Source: Carpediemonas membranifera (taxonomy: Eukaryota; Fornicata). From it: a DNA stretch of 22,010 nucleotides. The notes beneath the pieces were generated by a model. That model was not told the DNA's origin. It ran no database searches and saw only the letters and a list, made by a program, of their open reading frames with translations. The position numbers were made by a program, and so were the translations under genes. The stretch spans positions 1-22,010 of the forward strand of contig JAHDYR010000018.1 of NCBI GenBank assembly GCA_019828565.1. Direction: 5' to 3'. Shown in pieces: positions 1 through 8,307 of this stretch. Positions within the stretch are counted from its first letter, which is position 1. Every line of letters begins with the position of its first letter.

Positions 1-200
1 TCGTCCTCCAGAGCTTGGTATGCGTCCTTGATACTTGTTCTCACTTTCGCGTCGATGCACTCGAAGAGGGTCTTCGGCTTGACCTCATCTTCAGCATAGA
101 GTGCGTAGCTCATGCGGAACCTCACCCAGTCGGCTGCAGTGTGCCGGAGATACTTCGGGTAAGTCCCTTTTGGGTCGTCGTCATCGTCATCCTTCTTCAT
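1..200 (-). CDS. Unidentified protein, N-terminal 66 residues, cut by window edge
   Basis: An open frame runs from an ATG at 200-198 to the left edge without a stop; an in-frame TAA lies four codons upstream of the ATG, which fixes the start. The product begins with Met-Lys-Lys and six Asp residues, then a mixed helical stretch containing WVRFRMSYALYAED and LFECIDAKV. Spaced aromatic residues (W, F, Y, Y) followed by a hydrophobic helix are loosely reminiscent of the N-terminal part of retrotransposon Gag-like proteins, but this is only an impression and no enzymatic domain is in view. Codon use and composition look like coding DNA of the neighbours. The gene is on the same strand as everything else in the window. 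Function unknown; a lineage-specific or retroelement-derived protein are the two guesses I would test first. Confidence 0.6.
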   Translation of the reverse strand, partial: MKKDDDDDDPKGTYPKYLRHTAADWVRFRMSYALYAEDEVKPKTLFECIDAKVRTSIKDAYQALED

Positions 201-460
201 GCGTAGTAATTACTGTGCTATTGAAGGGTCAAACAATGTGTTTACTGAGGAGGTTTAGACCCGTGGTGGTGTAAATGGTCCAAACTAGGGGATTTGAATG
301 CATCAGCCTGTCTGACTCACGACCATTGTCCCAACCGCGATAGAAGCAGCCATGAGCACCCAAAGCGGCTGCAGCATAGCACACCACACATCAGCTTCTT
401 ATTGCCCAAGACGACGCCACCGGGCCAAGCTCGTTACCCGCCCATGGTGCTCTGCTCTTT

Positions 461-467
461 CTTTACA
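461..467 (-). other. Poly(A)-signal-like TGTAAAG after the CEP164-like gene
   Basis: TGTAAAG lies 25 nt beyond the stop codon. The same heptamer or a close variant follows most genes in the window, so it is probably the cleavage/polyadenylation signal. Confidence 0.5.
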
Positions 468-492
468 ATCTAATAAATACACTTAACAGCGG

Positions 493-2850
493 TCAGTCGC
501 GGTCAATCGCGATCGTCATCCGCGCTCTCCCGGCCTGTACTTCTGGTGGCACTACGATAGTCTGACTGCCGGTCGCCCCCATTCCCACGGTACCCCACCG
601 CGTCGTAGTCGCCACGGTCTCCCGCAGTCCCTCCAGCCAGGACTGGTGCTGGTCCATGATGGTCTTCGACTCCTGCCGTGCCCGCATTGACCGGATCAAA
701 TCATTGATCGCTGAACTGTACCGGGCCTGCCGTATCCTCCTGTTCCTTGGGCTCTCGGTCGGGAAGGCTGGGGCGTGAGTCCTGTGGCGGCGGCTGACCC
801 TGAAGCTCTCATCCGACAGGCCCGAGTCGGACCCAGCCAGCTCCTCGGCCAGCCCGGCAAACGGCCCGGCGTCGCTCATCACAGTCGCCTTCTGGTGTAT
901 GTGCTTGGCCTCCTTGTAGTCCAGCCGATCGCCGTTGATCTCCTCGACAAACACCTGCATCGACTTCCGGACCTTCTTGAGCACGTCATACGCTGGCTTC
1001 TTCGACTCATCCCTGGAGCATGTTGCCTTGGCATCCGACGCGTACTCATCGATCTGCCGGATAACACGCGACAGGAGGGAGTGCTTGGCCTCGAGAGCCT
1101 CATACCGCGAGGCAAGAATGCGCTTGCCCTCGGCGAGGACGTTGGGCTTCGAGCTCTCTGCCTGACGCAGGGCCTCCCGAAGCTCGCCAATGGTGGCCTC
1201 GAGGAGGTCTTTCTCGCCCTGGAGCCTGGCCGTCCGGCTGTTGGCCTCCTTAAGCTTGTGCTCAAGCAAAGTGACAGCGGAGGTGTCGCCAGCGCTCTGT
1301 GCCAGCCTGTCCCGCTCCGTCTTGAGCTCGGCGTACGACCGCTCGAGCTTCTCCTTCTCGGCCCTAAGCCGGTCTGCGGTGTCATCAGAGGAGGCCCGGC
1401 GGAGCTGATGCTCGAGGTCGCTGACTTTCGCCTGGAGCTTGGCCTTCTCGGACCTGAGGTCGCTGACGACCCGATCTTGCTCAAGCTGCTCCATCTGCAT
1501 GCGGGAGAGACGCTCGTTCTGCGCCTTGAGCTCCTGTTCGAGCGATGCGACCGTGGCCGAGTTACCGGCGCTCTCGGCAAGCTTGTCCCGGTCGGCCTTG
1601 AGCTCGGCGTAGGCTGCCTCCAACCGGCCCTTCTCACCTCTCAGTTGGTCGGCCGTGTCATCAGCAGACGCCCGCCGCAGCTTGTGCTCGAGATCCGCGA
1701 CCGTGCTCTGCAGCTTGGCCTTCTCCGACCGGACGTCACTCAGAGCCTTATCCTGCTCGAGCTGCTCGGACTGGAGTCGGGCGACCCGGTCCTGCTGGGC
1801 CTTCAGCTCCATCTCCAGGCTGCTTAAAGCTGCGGTCCCCGAGCCCGAGGACTGCTGCTCGACGAGCCGGTCTCTCTCGGCCTTGAGCTCCGTGTATGCC
1901 CGCTGCAGCTTCTCTTTCTCAGCTTCGACTCGGGCCGCGGTGTCGTCCGTCGAGGCGCGGTGCAGCTTATGCTCGAGATCAGCCACTGTCGTTTGCAGCT
2001 TCGCCCTCTCTGCCCTGAGCTCGCTGAGGGTCTTGTCCTGCTCGAGCTGCTCCGTCTGCAGCCGGGTGACACGCTCCTTCTGCACCTTGAGGTCCTGCTC
2101 CAGAGATGATACAGCGGAGGTGTCGCCAGCGCTCTGTGCCAGCCTGTCCCGCTCCGTCTTGAGCTCGGCGTACGACCGCTCGAGCTTCTCCTTCTCGGCC
2201 CTAAGCCGGTCTGCGGTGTCATCAGAGGAGGCCCGGCGGAGCTGATGCTCGAGGTCGCTGACTTTCGCCTGGAGCTTGGCCTTCTCGGACCTGACGTCGG
2301 ACACGGGCTTTGAGTCGGACTGCCGGGCGGGGTCCGGCCTCACCCGGCTCTGGGTCTGCACTGGCGTTGCTGCACCGGAGACTGGGCTGTCTAGGCTCCC
2401 GAGCGGCGGGAGTTGCTTCCCTACCGGGGTGCTGAGCGTCTTGGGGAGGGCCGTGAGGGGGGGCTTGCCCTTGAGGCTCTCCCGAGGCGAAATCATCGAC
2501 TTGATCGCACTAGAACTCGAGCTTGCTACTGAGGAACCCTTGAGGGACGAACCCTTGGCCTTGGCGGCCTTGGCGTCCTTGTACTTCTGGCGGTAGAGCT
2601 GGTCGCACGGGTGTTCCCAGATGGATTCAGACGATTTGAAGTTGAAGTAGAATATTTCACCGTCATTTGTCTGGCAAGGCTTCCAGTCCGGCGGTAATGG
2701 CGTTTTCAGTGCCTCGCGTGCGATGTGAAAGAACTCTCGGTCTTTGGAGACATCCATGCCCAAATAAGCCGCATATTCCTTGACTTCATCATCAGTAGGC
2801 TCGTATGAAGGATCAATCACCTCCTCCAGTACCGTACATTCGTCATTCAT
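493..2850 (-). CDS. CEP164: CEP164-like WW-domain coiled-coil protein
   Basis: A 785-residue uninterrupted frame. Residues 53-83 form a WW domain (PLPPDWKPC with W56, aromatic YFN near 68-70, and IWEHPCDQLYRQ with W78), preceded by an EEVIDPSYEPTDDEV segment; this N-terminal arrangement and the WKPCQ...YFNF...WEHPCD wording match the N-terminus of CEP164, the distal-appendage (transition-fibre) protein that docks basal bodies and recruits ciliogenesis factors. Residues 100-185 are Ser/Pro-rich and probably disordered. Residues 188 to about 560 are four tandem ~93-residue coiled-coil repeats. Residues 560-785 are partly helical with no domain I know. Human CEP164 is much longer (about 1,460 residues), so this is a short relative; another WW-coiled-coil basal-body protein is possible. 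No intron is needed. A TGTAAAG signal follows the stop by 25 nt. Confidence 0.72.
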   Translation of the reverse strand: MNDECTVLEEVIDPSYEPTDDEVKEYAAYLGMDVSKDREFFHIAREALKTPLPPDWKPCQTNDGEIFYFNFKSSESIWEHPCDQLYRQKYKDAKAAKAKGSSLKGSSVASSSSSAIKSMISPRESLKGKPPLTALPKTLSTPVGKQLPPLGSLDSPVSGAATPVQTQSRVRPDPARQSDSKPVSDVRSEKAKLQAKVSDLEHQLRRASSDDTADRLRAEKEKLERSYAELKTERDRLAQSAGDTSAVSSLEQDLKVQKERVTRLQTEQLEQDKTLSELRAERAKLQTTVADLEHKLHRASTDDTAARVEAEKEKLQRAYTELKAERDRLVEQQSSGSGTAALSSLEMELKAQQDRVARLQSEQLEQDKALSDVRSEKAKLQSTVADLEHKLRRASADDTADQLRGEKGRLEAAYAELKADRDKLAESAGNSATVASLEQELKAQNERLSRMQMEQLEQDRVVSDLRSEKAKLQAKVSDLEHQLRRASSDDTADRLRAEKEKLERSYAELKTERDRLAQSAGDTSAVTLLEHKLKEANSRTARLQGEKDLLEATIGELREALRQAESSKPNVLAEGKRILASRYEALEAKHSLLSRVIRQIDEYASDAKATCSRDESKKPAYDVLKKVRKSMQVFVEEINGDRLDYKEAKHIHQKATVMSDAGPFAGLAEELAGSDSGLSDESFRVSRRHRTHAPAFPTESPRNRRIRQARYSSAINDLIRSMRARQESKTIMDQHQSWLEGLRETVATTTRWGTVGMGATGSQTIVVPPEVQAGRARMTIAIDRD
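1274..2294 (-). repeat. Four tandem ~93-codon coiled-coil repeats with a 184-bp perfect duplication
   Basis: Within the CEP164-like gene, residues 188-279, 280-374, 375-466 and 467-558 are units of 92, 95, 92 and about 92 residues, each starting (S/A)E(K/R)AKLQ and carrying DLEH(Q/K)L, DDTA, AELK and QLEQD. Units 1 and 4 share an exact 184-bp match, 2111-2294 and 1274-1457, offset by 837 bp (279 codons, three units), whereas units 2 and 3 have drifted. Bases flanking the match differ at once on both sides. This pattern suggests recent gene conversion or unequal exchange between the outer units. Confidence 0.9.
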
Positions 2851-3019
2851 GGCCCGAATTTCAATTCAGAATTTGCACTAAACTGCGAAGAAGAGAACCA
2901 AGTTTATTTGGACGAATTGGCGCTTATATGAAGCTGTAGAGCTGCTGTAGACACGCTGACTCAAAGCAGTGCGACATCGAGAATCGCAGACTCGCGCTTG
3001 TCAAGCCGACGCTCAAGGA

Positions 3020-3374
3020 TCACTTGGTCATCATGCGCTGGAAGAAGGAGTCCATACGCGCCCCGCCGATGTTGATGACCACGGGGCAGCCATCGCGGTC
3101 CTTGCCATGTCGGACGCATTCCTTGCAGTAGTGAGCGTCATCAGTCGCACGAGAGCCGCATACTATGCACTTGTCCTTGTATCCTGACTGGTAGCAGTCC
3201 TCGCATATCAATACAGGCTCGTCCTGGTGCACAAATGAGTCGCACAGCGGGCATCGGCCCTGGCAGTTCGCACAGACTCTCCCGGCATGCATTCCAGCAA
3301 GTTTGCGGCATAAGATAAGATCTGCTTCTGTGTAAACGCCTGTGTATGCCGAACTAACGATGTTTCACAGCCAT
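3020..3374 (-). CDS. PHF5A: PHD-finger-like splicing factor PHF5A (Rds3/SF3b14b)
   Basis: Joining 3374-3359 to 3327-3020 across a 31-nt intron gives 107 residues, against 110 in human PHF5A. The short second-exon frame alone would start at an internal Met and lose the first 17 residues; adding the 16-nt first exon gives MAVKHQADLILCRK, which aligns with the MAKHHPDLIFCRK start of the human protein. All twelve zinc-binding cysteines are then present (12, 24, 27, 31, 34, 47, 50, 59, 62, 73, 76, 86), along with the YCKEC and KDRDGCP signatures. PHF5A is a knotted three-zinc protein of the SF3b part of U2 snRNP and helps hold the branch-point adenosine. That is apt here, where the branch site appears squeezed against the 3' splice site. 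The C-terminus is slightly shorter than usual and lacks the final basic KYGFKKR-type tail. Confidence 0.95.
3328..3358 (-). other. 31-nt intron in PHF5A
   Basis: Starts GTTAGT and ends TTTACACAG on the minus strand. It interrupts codon 6 after its first base and separates a 16-nt coding first exon from the rest. Removing it restores the conserved PHF5A N-terminus. Confidence 0.88.
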
Positions 3375-3482
3375 CAAACCAAATGATTTGACCACCCAAA
3401 CAGGCCACATGACCGTATGCGCCCTAGTCCTGACTCTACTGGCACACACGAGAGTCTATACTGTTTAAAACTTAAAAAACAA

Positions 3483-5300
3483 CTACCGTCCCGACTCGAA
3501 CCTCCGCATGCCGTCCTTGATTGCGCGGCACAACTCCTCCGCGAGCTCGGGCGTCTTGAGGATGTTCTCCCTGGGCGAGTCCTCCCCCTCGATCGTCATG
3601 TACAGGGTCGACCCCTCCACCTGGACTGCGGCGACTGTGGCGAAGTGGGTCTCGGTCTGAATGTGGGAGCCGCGCATGTTCATGACAGAGTCCCGCGTCA
3701 GCTTGAACACCCGGTTCTGTCGCTTGCCGTACTTGTTGACCTTGACGAGGTCATACGCCACCGGGACGGGCTTGGCGTGGTATGCCCAGATCATCTCGAA
3801 CACCTCGCCGAGGACCTCGTCCCTGATTCTGATGTTGGTGCACTCATACGTCCTAGGGTGCCCGTCCTCGCCCTTGTCGCGGTGCGGGAAGTACCCGGGC
3901 GTGTCCTTTGAGATGTCCGGCGGGTTTCCGTGGACGATGACGAGCGTCGGGGTGTGGGCGGGCGCCATGAGGGCGCTCATCTCCGACACGAGCAGCTCGT
4001 TCTTGATCTGCTGCTCCTGCTTGTCGATGTTGAGCAGGGAGTTCAAGGTGAGCTTAATCACCCTGTTCTGACGCTTGCCCTTCTTATTGACCTTGACGAC
4101 GTGGTACTCCTTCACCCTCGGCTCCTTCGGGTTGTACCACGGTTCGGGCCCAATGCGGGGCGCCTCGGGTAGCATCTCCACGAGCGCGGCGACGGGCGCG
4201 TACTTCTCCCCCAGCAGGCCTCTAAGCTTGGCCCCGTGGGTCGACAGGAGCCTGTGGGCGATGGCGAGCTCCCGGAGCTGGAAGCGGTTCATCAGCGCGG
4301 GGTCCTCGAGGTCGAGCGGCGTGGGGTCGAGGATGTCCGCGAAGTCCTTGCCCTCTGGGTCCTCCGTGAGGGCGAGCAGGTGAGCACAGACGGGGGCGAG
4401 GTTCTTCTCGATGAAGGGGTTCATCGGCTTCATGTAGTCCTCCTTATCTCCAAACATCACGCCGTTCGACAGCGCCTGGAGCATTTTAGCGACGAGGACG
4501 AGGTTCCGACGGGATCTGACGCCGCAAGTCATCGAGGGCGGGAGGACGCCGTAGTAGTCGGGCACAGACAGTCCGGGGTTCAGGAAGCGGAGGATGTAGA
4601 CGTTCCCTATGAGCGGGATGGCCTGCTCCTCGCTGTACTTCTCCCGTGCGGTCCTGTAGAGCAGGGCGAGCAGGGCGCGGAGGGGGCGGGGGATGGCCGC
4701 GACGACCGCGTCGGACAGGAGGTGGTCCAGGAGCTTCTGGGAGTACTCGATGAGCAGCTCCTGCTTCTTTTCGAGGTCGCTTACGGTCTTATCGTAGTCG
4801 ACCTCCATCGTCAGCATCCGCTGCTGGCACAGGTCCGTTACGAAGGGGCGGAGCGTGTTCACCAGGAAGTCGCTGCTGGTATGCAGGATAAACTCACCGG
4901 TGAAGCGGTTGGGCAGGCGGGAACGCTCCCGCATGAAAGTCGTGATGTCGTTTTTGGCGAAGGCGAATTCCGCATCTAGAAGTGGAGGCATAAGCGCTAG
5001 CATGCTGGGCTCGTCGCCGCATGCCTTGAGTAGGAATCTTGCGAGGCCCGGATACTCTGAAGCAGGGATGTTGTTAGAGATCGTGGCACATACTCTGTGT
5101 TAGAAGTCGTAGGGGCATGCGTACTCGCCAGCATCACGGTAGAACGCGATTAGGTTCTTATAGTCGTGTCTGAGCTGTTCGAAATACTCGCCAGTCCAAC
5201 TCATGCCGTGAGCTGGGACGAAACAATGTTGTGGCTGGTGCACCTTAAGGTTTGGGCTGCTGAGCCGCAGAGGCATCCGTGAAGCGTTTAGAGGATACAT
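3483..5300 (-). CDS. RasGAP-domain protein with duplicated PH/TH1-like C-terminal modules
   Basis: Exon 5094-3483 continues upstream through a 30-nt intron to an exon ending at 5125. The first ATG of that frame is at 5300 (595 residues), but a second at 5204 (MSWTGEYFEQL, 563 residues) may be the true start. Numbered from 5204, the RasGAP domain spans about 15-240: FMRERS with candidate arginine finger R82, YILRFLNPGLSVP near 193-205 and RRNLVLVAKMLQALSN near 222-237, the two RasGAP hallmark blocks. It should speed GTP hydrolysis on a Ras-family GTPase. The C-terminal 210 residues carry two related segments, VVKVNKKGKRQNRVIKLT and LVKVNKYGKRQNRVFKLT, about 117 residues apart, each opening a beta-rich module resembling the PH or myosin-I TH1 fold, so membrane binding is likely. 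No IQ motifs are visible, so it is not a canonical IQGAP. Confidence 0.82.
5095..5124 (-). other. 30-nt intron in the RasGAP gene
   Basis: Starts GTACGC and ends TTCTAACACAG, with a perfect CTAAC branch-site-like motif immediately before ACAG. Without splicing, an in-frame TAA inside it would stop translation. Splicing gives the continuous reading RDAGEVCATISNNIP into the RasGAP domain. Confidence 0.85.
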
Positions 5301-5423
5301 TGTACAGTATACAGCATATAGCTAGTTGGCCGCATTTTATCCACGCACACCGAGCTTGGTCTGGCTTAAACAAGCTAGTCTTTATAACAAACGCTGGGAA
5401 AAGTGGTCGTCGTCGTCTGATAG

Positions 5424-5745
5424 TCATGCGGTCTTCTGCTTGGCAGTGCCCGCCACATGCTGGGGCATGTCGGAGCGGCAGATCTTGATCGAGGGCACAA
5501 GGTCTGCAACAACTCGCTTGTATACATCGCTGGGAGTATAGAGATAGCGGTAGTCGGGGTTCTTGTGCACTGCGTAAAACTGTCAAGAAGCACTTACTGA
5601 AGGCTACGTCCTTATCGAGCTGCCGCTGGACGAAGGCGACGATCTTGGTGAAGCCAAGCGACTCAATAGCAGCAAAGAGGAATGCTACGTTCAATGTGAT
5701 AAGAAAGGCGATGAAAACAATGACAGCGGCGTCGAATGCGATCAT
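5424..5745 (-). CDS. Small single-pass membrane protein, 97 residues, unknown function
   Basis: Joining 5745-5598 to 5569-5424 across a 28-nt intron gives 97 residues. Residues 1-27 (MIAFDAAVIVFIAFLITLNV onward) form one strongly hydrophobic helix, probably an uncleaved signal anchor; the rest is a soluble tail with ESLGFTKIVAFVQRQLDKD, a YRYLYTPSDVYKRVV segment and a basic end. I do not recognise the family. The unspliced frame runs on into junk-like Arg/Cys-rich sequence, whereas the spliced frame stays in good codon usage and ends soon after, which supports the splice. A weaker alternative intron of the same length (GTAGCC start, 15 nt upstream) would also keep frame but has a poorer donor. 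A TATAAAG motif lies about 37 nt past the stop. Confidence 0.65.
5570..5597 (-). other. 28-nt intron in the 97-residue membrane-protein gene
   Basis: Starts with the consensus donor GTAAGT and ends TTTTACGCAG. Splicing joins reading frames between VAF and HKNPDYRY with phase preserved. An internal CAG 18 nt from the donor would break the frame, so the 28-nt choice is preferred. Confidence 0.65.
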
Positions 5746-5863
5746 CTACGAACAATTTGTTCAAAACTGCACCAGGGTACTAACATCGTGTTCGACAGCC
5801 TAAGGGCGGCTTTAAAGCTCTCTACCGTCATAACATGTATACTATACACCACTAACACAGCCC

Positions 5864-6709
5864 TCACGGCTCATCAAGCTCCCGGGCCCGGACCCTTGCC
5901 GAGTACCGGCACCACAGGGCAAAGCTGAGCCTTGCAAGAGACCACAGCACCGGGCCGACGATGAGCCCGGCCACACCAAAGGGGACCCACAACAGCTCTA
6001 TGTGCAGCAGGCGGTAGTTGATGATCTCGACGGTGCAGATGAGTATGGCGGCCAGCACGATGCCCACACCCGCACCGACAGAGGCATACTGGATGGCGAT
6101 GAACGAGACGAGGCTGAGGGTCCTCTTGAACGCTGTGGTGGTCTGGCTGGCCTTCTTATCGTCCTTGGCCTCGCGCTTCATGTGGCCGTCCGATGGTGTC
6201 CCCATGGTCGATATGGCGACGATCGAGCAGGGCGCCAGGAGGAGGGGGACTACGACTACCACTACTACGATGGGGATGAGGGTGACGGAGAAGAATACTG
6301 TCTGGTTCCATGAATTGGTGGCGAAGATGGTGACGATACCGAGAAGGACAGTCACAACGTACACGAAGCCCATGATCACGAGGTTGAGGGTGGCTATCTT
6401 GGTGTATCTCCGCTGGAGGTGTACTGTCCATATCACAAGGAGGGTGGCATGGATGGTCCCAAAGAGCGTGAGGACGGGGACGAGAACAAACGGCAGGTAG
6501 AACCAGTACGTGCCGCCGAGGAACTCGGAGCTATAGATATATACAGAAACAGAGGATAAAAGGACGCTCACAATAAAACTGAAGGTGATAAGGACTAGTA
6601 AAGCTTGAATCGAGTGAAGAAACGGGTTGCGGCCAAACTTATTCACATGAACCTGGGTAACAAAGAGTAATACGCCAACAAACCGCAATGTTTTCTGCTG
6701 CTCGTTCAT
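5864..6709 (-). CDS. Multi-pass membrane protein, unknown function
   Basis: The frame extends upstream to a TTG, but the first ATG is at 6709, giving 281 residues beginning MNEQQKTLRFVG. I count about seven hydrophobic spans: a weak first one (residues ~9-20), then approximately 36-58, 70-98, 107-133, 137-165, 196-225 and 232-263. One span contains a run of seven valines. A polar, lysine-rich loop (KREAKDDKKASQTTTAFKR) separates the first five from the last two, and the C-terminus is Arg-rich, so by the positive-inside rule both probably face the cytosol. I recognise no transporter, receptor or enzyme motif. It has no intron and sits 118 nt from the 97-residue membrane-protein gene upstream of RasGAP; whether the two work together is unknown. 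Confidence 0.72.
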   Translation of the reverse strand: MNEQQKTLRFVGVLLFVTQVHVNKFGRNPFLHSIQALLVLITFSFIVSVLLSSVSVYIYSSEFLGGTYWFYLPFVLVPVLTLFGTIHATLLVIWTVHLQRRYTKIATLNLVIMGFVYVVTVLLGIVTIFATNSWNQTVFFSVTLIPIVVVVVVVPLLLAPCSIVAISTMGTPSDGHMKREAKDDKKASQTTTAFKRTLSLVSFIAIQYASVGAGVGIVLAAILICTVEIINYRLLHIELLWVPFGVAGLIVGPVLWSLARLSFALWCRYSARVRARELDEP

Positions 6710-6817
6710 CGCCAACAAGATCAGGCATCAGCCAAACCTGACATATCCTGCACAATTTGGGCCTTATCATGCACTACAGTTTCACTTGACAGTGCAAAGC
6801 CTGGAAATAGCAAATCC

Positions 6818-6824
6818 TTTACAA
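6818..6824 (-). other. Poly(A)-signal-like TGTAAAG after alanine aminotransferase
   Basis: TGTAAAG begins about 9 nt beyond the TAG stop codon, identical to the heptamers after the CEP164-like and PH-like genes. Confidence 0.5.
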
Positions 6825-6833
6825 AACGATATT

Positions 6834-8307
6834 CTACTCGTACTTGGCCATGAACTCCCGGTGGAAGCGGGGGACGTTCTCCAGGTACTCGTCGAAGGCA
6901 CTGCCCTTGGGAAGGATGGTGGTCCTAAAGTGCCATGTGCCCTCGACCTGGTTGAACCCGCTGCCGGGGACGACGCACACACCAATGGCATCAAGCATGG
7001 CCATGCAGTAGAAGAGGTCGGGGGCCTGACCAACAGCCTCAGCGGCCTCGATGAGCTTGGAGGGCAGGGTCAGCTTGGGGAAGGCGTAGAGAGCACCCTC
7101 GACCGGCTGGCAGGAGACGCCCTCGATGGAGTTGAACATCGCCTCAGACCTGGCCGCCCGGGACTTCAGTGAGTCGAGAATGGAGTCGCGCTCGGTTCTA
7201 TAAACCTTAGCGGCAGGACTGTCGCCCTGGGGCGGGTTGACCATGAGGCCGACGGCCAGCTGACCCAGGGTGTTGGGGCAGAGGTTGATGGAGGCCAGCT
7301 TGTACAGCTGGTCCTTGATCTCGGGGGTGAAGTTCGTGAGCTCGGTGTATCCGCCGCGGAGTCCGCACTCGCCGAGGAAGCCCTTGGAGATTGAGTGGAA
7401 CGAGGCAAGCTCGAGGCCGAGGCACTTGTCCTGGGACTCGAGGGTGCGGAGGACCTTCTTGAACGAGACGAAGCGCTTGGTGTCGACGTAAATGTTCTCT
7501 TGGTAGACCTCGTCGGCGAGGACAACCAGGTTCTTGGCGTAGGCCCACTCGAGGATGTCGGCAATGGCCTGCTCAGTGAGGACGCCGCCGGTGGGGTTGC
7601 CTGGGTTGATCACGGCGATGGAGCGCACGTCGATGCCCTTGGCGACGGCGTCGTCGTAGGCGGCCTGGAGGTCCTCAACGCGGACGGACCAGCCCTCCTC
7701 CTCGCACAGGGCGTAGGAGACGGCGTGGGCGCCGAGGAGTGCAAGTGACCCGGACTGTGTGAGGGGGGCGGGGGGAACGGACGTAGAGGGGGTACTGGGG
7801 CATGGGGATCATCACACCGCTCTTGTCGTCACGGCAGAGGATGTTGAGGACCATCTTCACACCGGGCGAGGCGCCGTCGGTGAGGAAGATCTCGTCGCTG
7901 TTGGCGGGGAAGTTGTCGCGGGCCGAGATAAAGTCCGCTACCTCATTGCGGACAGACGTGTAGCCCTGGGAATGGGTGTACGCGCCCATGCCGTTGGGGT
8001 TGCGGGCAAGGAAGCTGCGAGCACGCTCGACAACACAGTCGTCAAAGCCGAGGTCGGCGTTGTCGAGGAGCTCGGGGCACACACAGAGGGCGGAAACCTG
8101 CCTCAGGAAGGTAATGGGGCGCTGTCTGAGCGCCTGAGGGTTGCCAATGTTGCAATTGACCACAGTCTCGAACGGGAACTGCTTTCCGGCCTTCAGCTCC
8201 TCAGAAATCTGGATTGCACGCAGAGGAACGGCTCCACGGACAGCATATTGGGCCTGAACGACGTTCTGATTGATAGTATCGATCCTAAGATGCTGATAGG
8301 TGGCCAT
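6834..8307 (-). CDS. ALT: Alanine aminotransferase
   Basis: Joining 8307-7783 to 7754-6834 across a 28-nt intron gives 481 residues, normal for eukaryotic alanine aminotransferase. The enzyme swaps an amino group between alanine/2-oxoglutarate and pyruvate/glutamate using PLP. Visible signatures are NIGNPQALRQRPITFLRQV near residue 53, the GAYTHSQG substrate loop, INPGNPTGG, LADEVYQEN, and SFHSISKGFLGECGLRGGY, where the SKG lysine (about K299) binds PLP. These are the ALT subgroup forms rather than aspartate aminotransferase. No targeting peptide is obvious, so it is probably cytosolic. In Giardia and other anaerobic protists this enzyme disposes of pyruvate as alanine and regenerates 2-oxoglutarate, which would pair with the malic enzyme seven genes away. 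Unspliced, the gene looks like two frameshifted halves. Confidence 0.95.
7755..7782 (-). other. 28-nt intron in the alanine aminotransferase gene
   Basis: Starts GTCCGT and ends CCTCACACAG, very pyrimidine-rich in between, phase 0. It lies exactly between the conserved IPMPQYPLY and SGSLALLGAHAVSYAL segments of the enzyme, so removing it restores an unbroken family alignment. Confidence 0.93.

Noticed and set aside
260-345. Possible tRNA on the minus strand, because GCATTCAAATCC resembles a T-loop
   Set aside because: The bases flanking the TTCAAAT loop do not pair, and no matching acceptor or anticodon stem could be drawn.
775-1827. 350-residue plus-strand frame across the CEP164-like gene
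   Set aside because: It is the antisense shadow of the coiled-coil repeats: Leu-rich, no domain, and the minus frame has a clear WW domain. Similar antisense frames over PEPD, TTLL9 and malic enzyme were rejected for the same reason.
7675-8307. Apparent frameshift splitting alanine aminotransferase into two pieces
   Set aside because: A 28-nt GT-AG segment fits exactly between conserved blocks and restores one frame, so this is an intron and not a broken gene.
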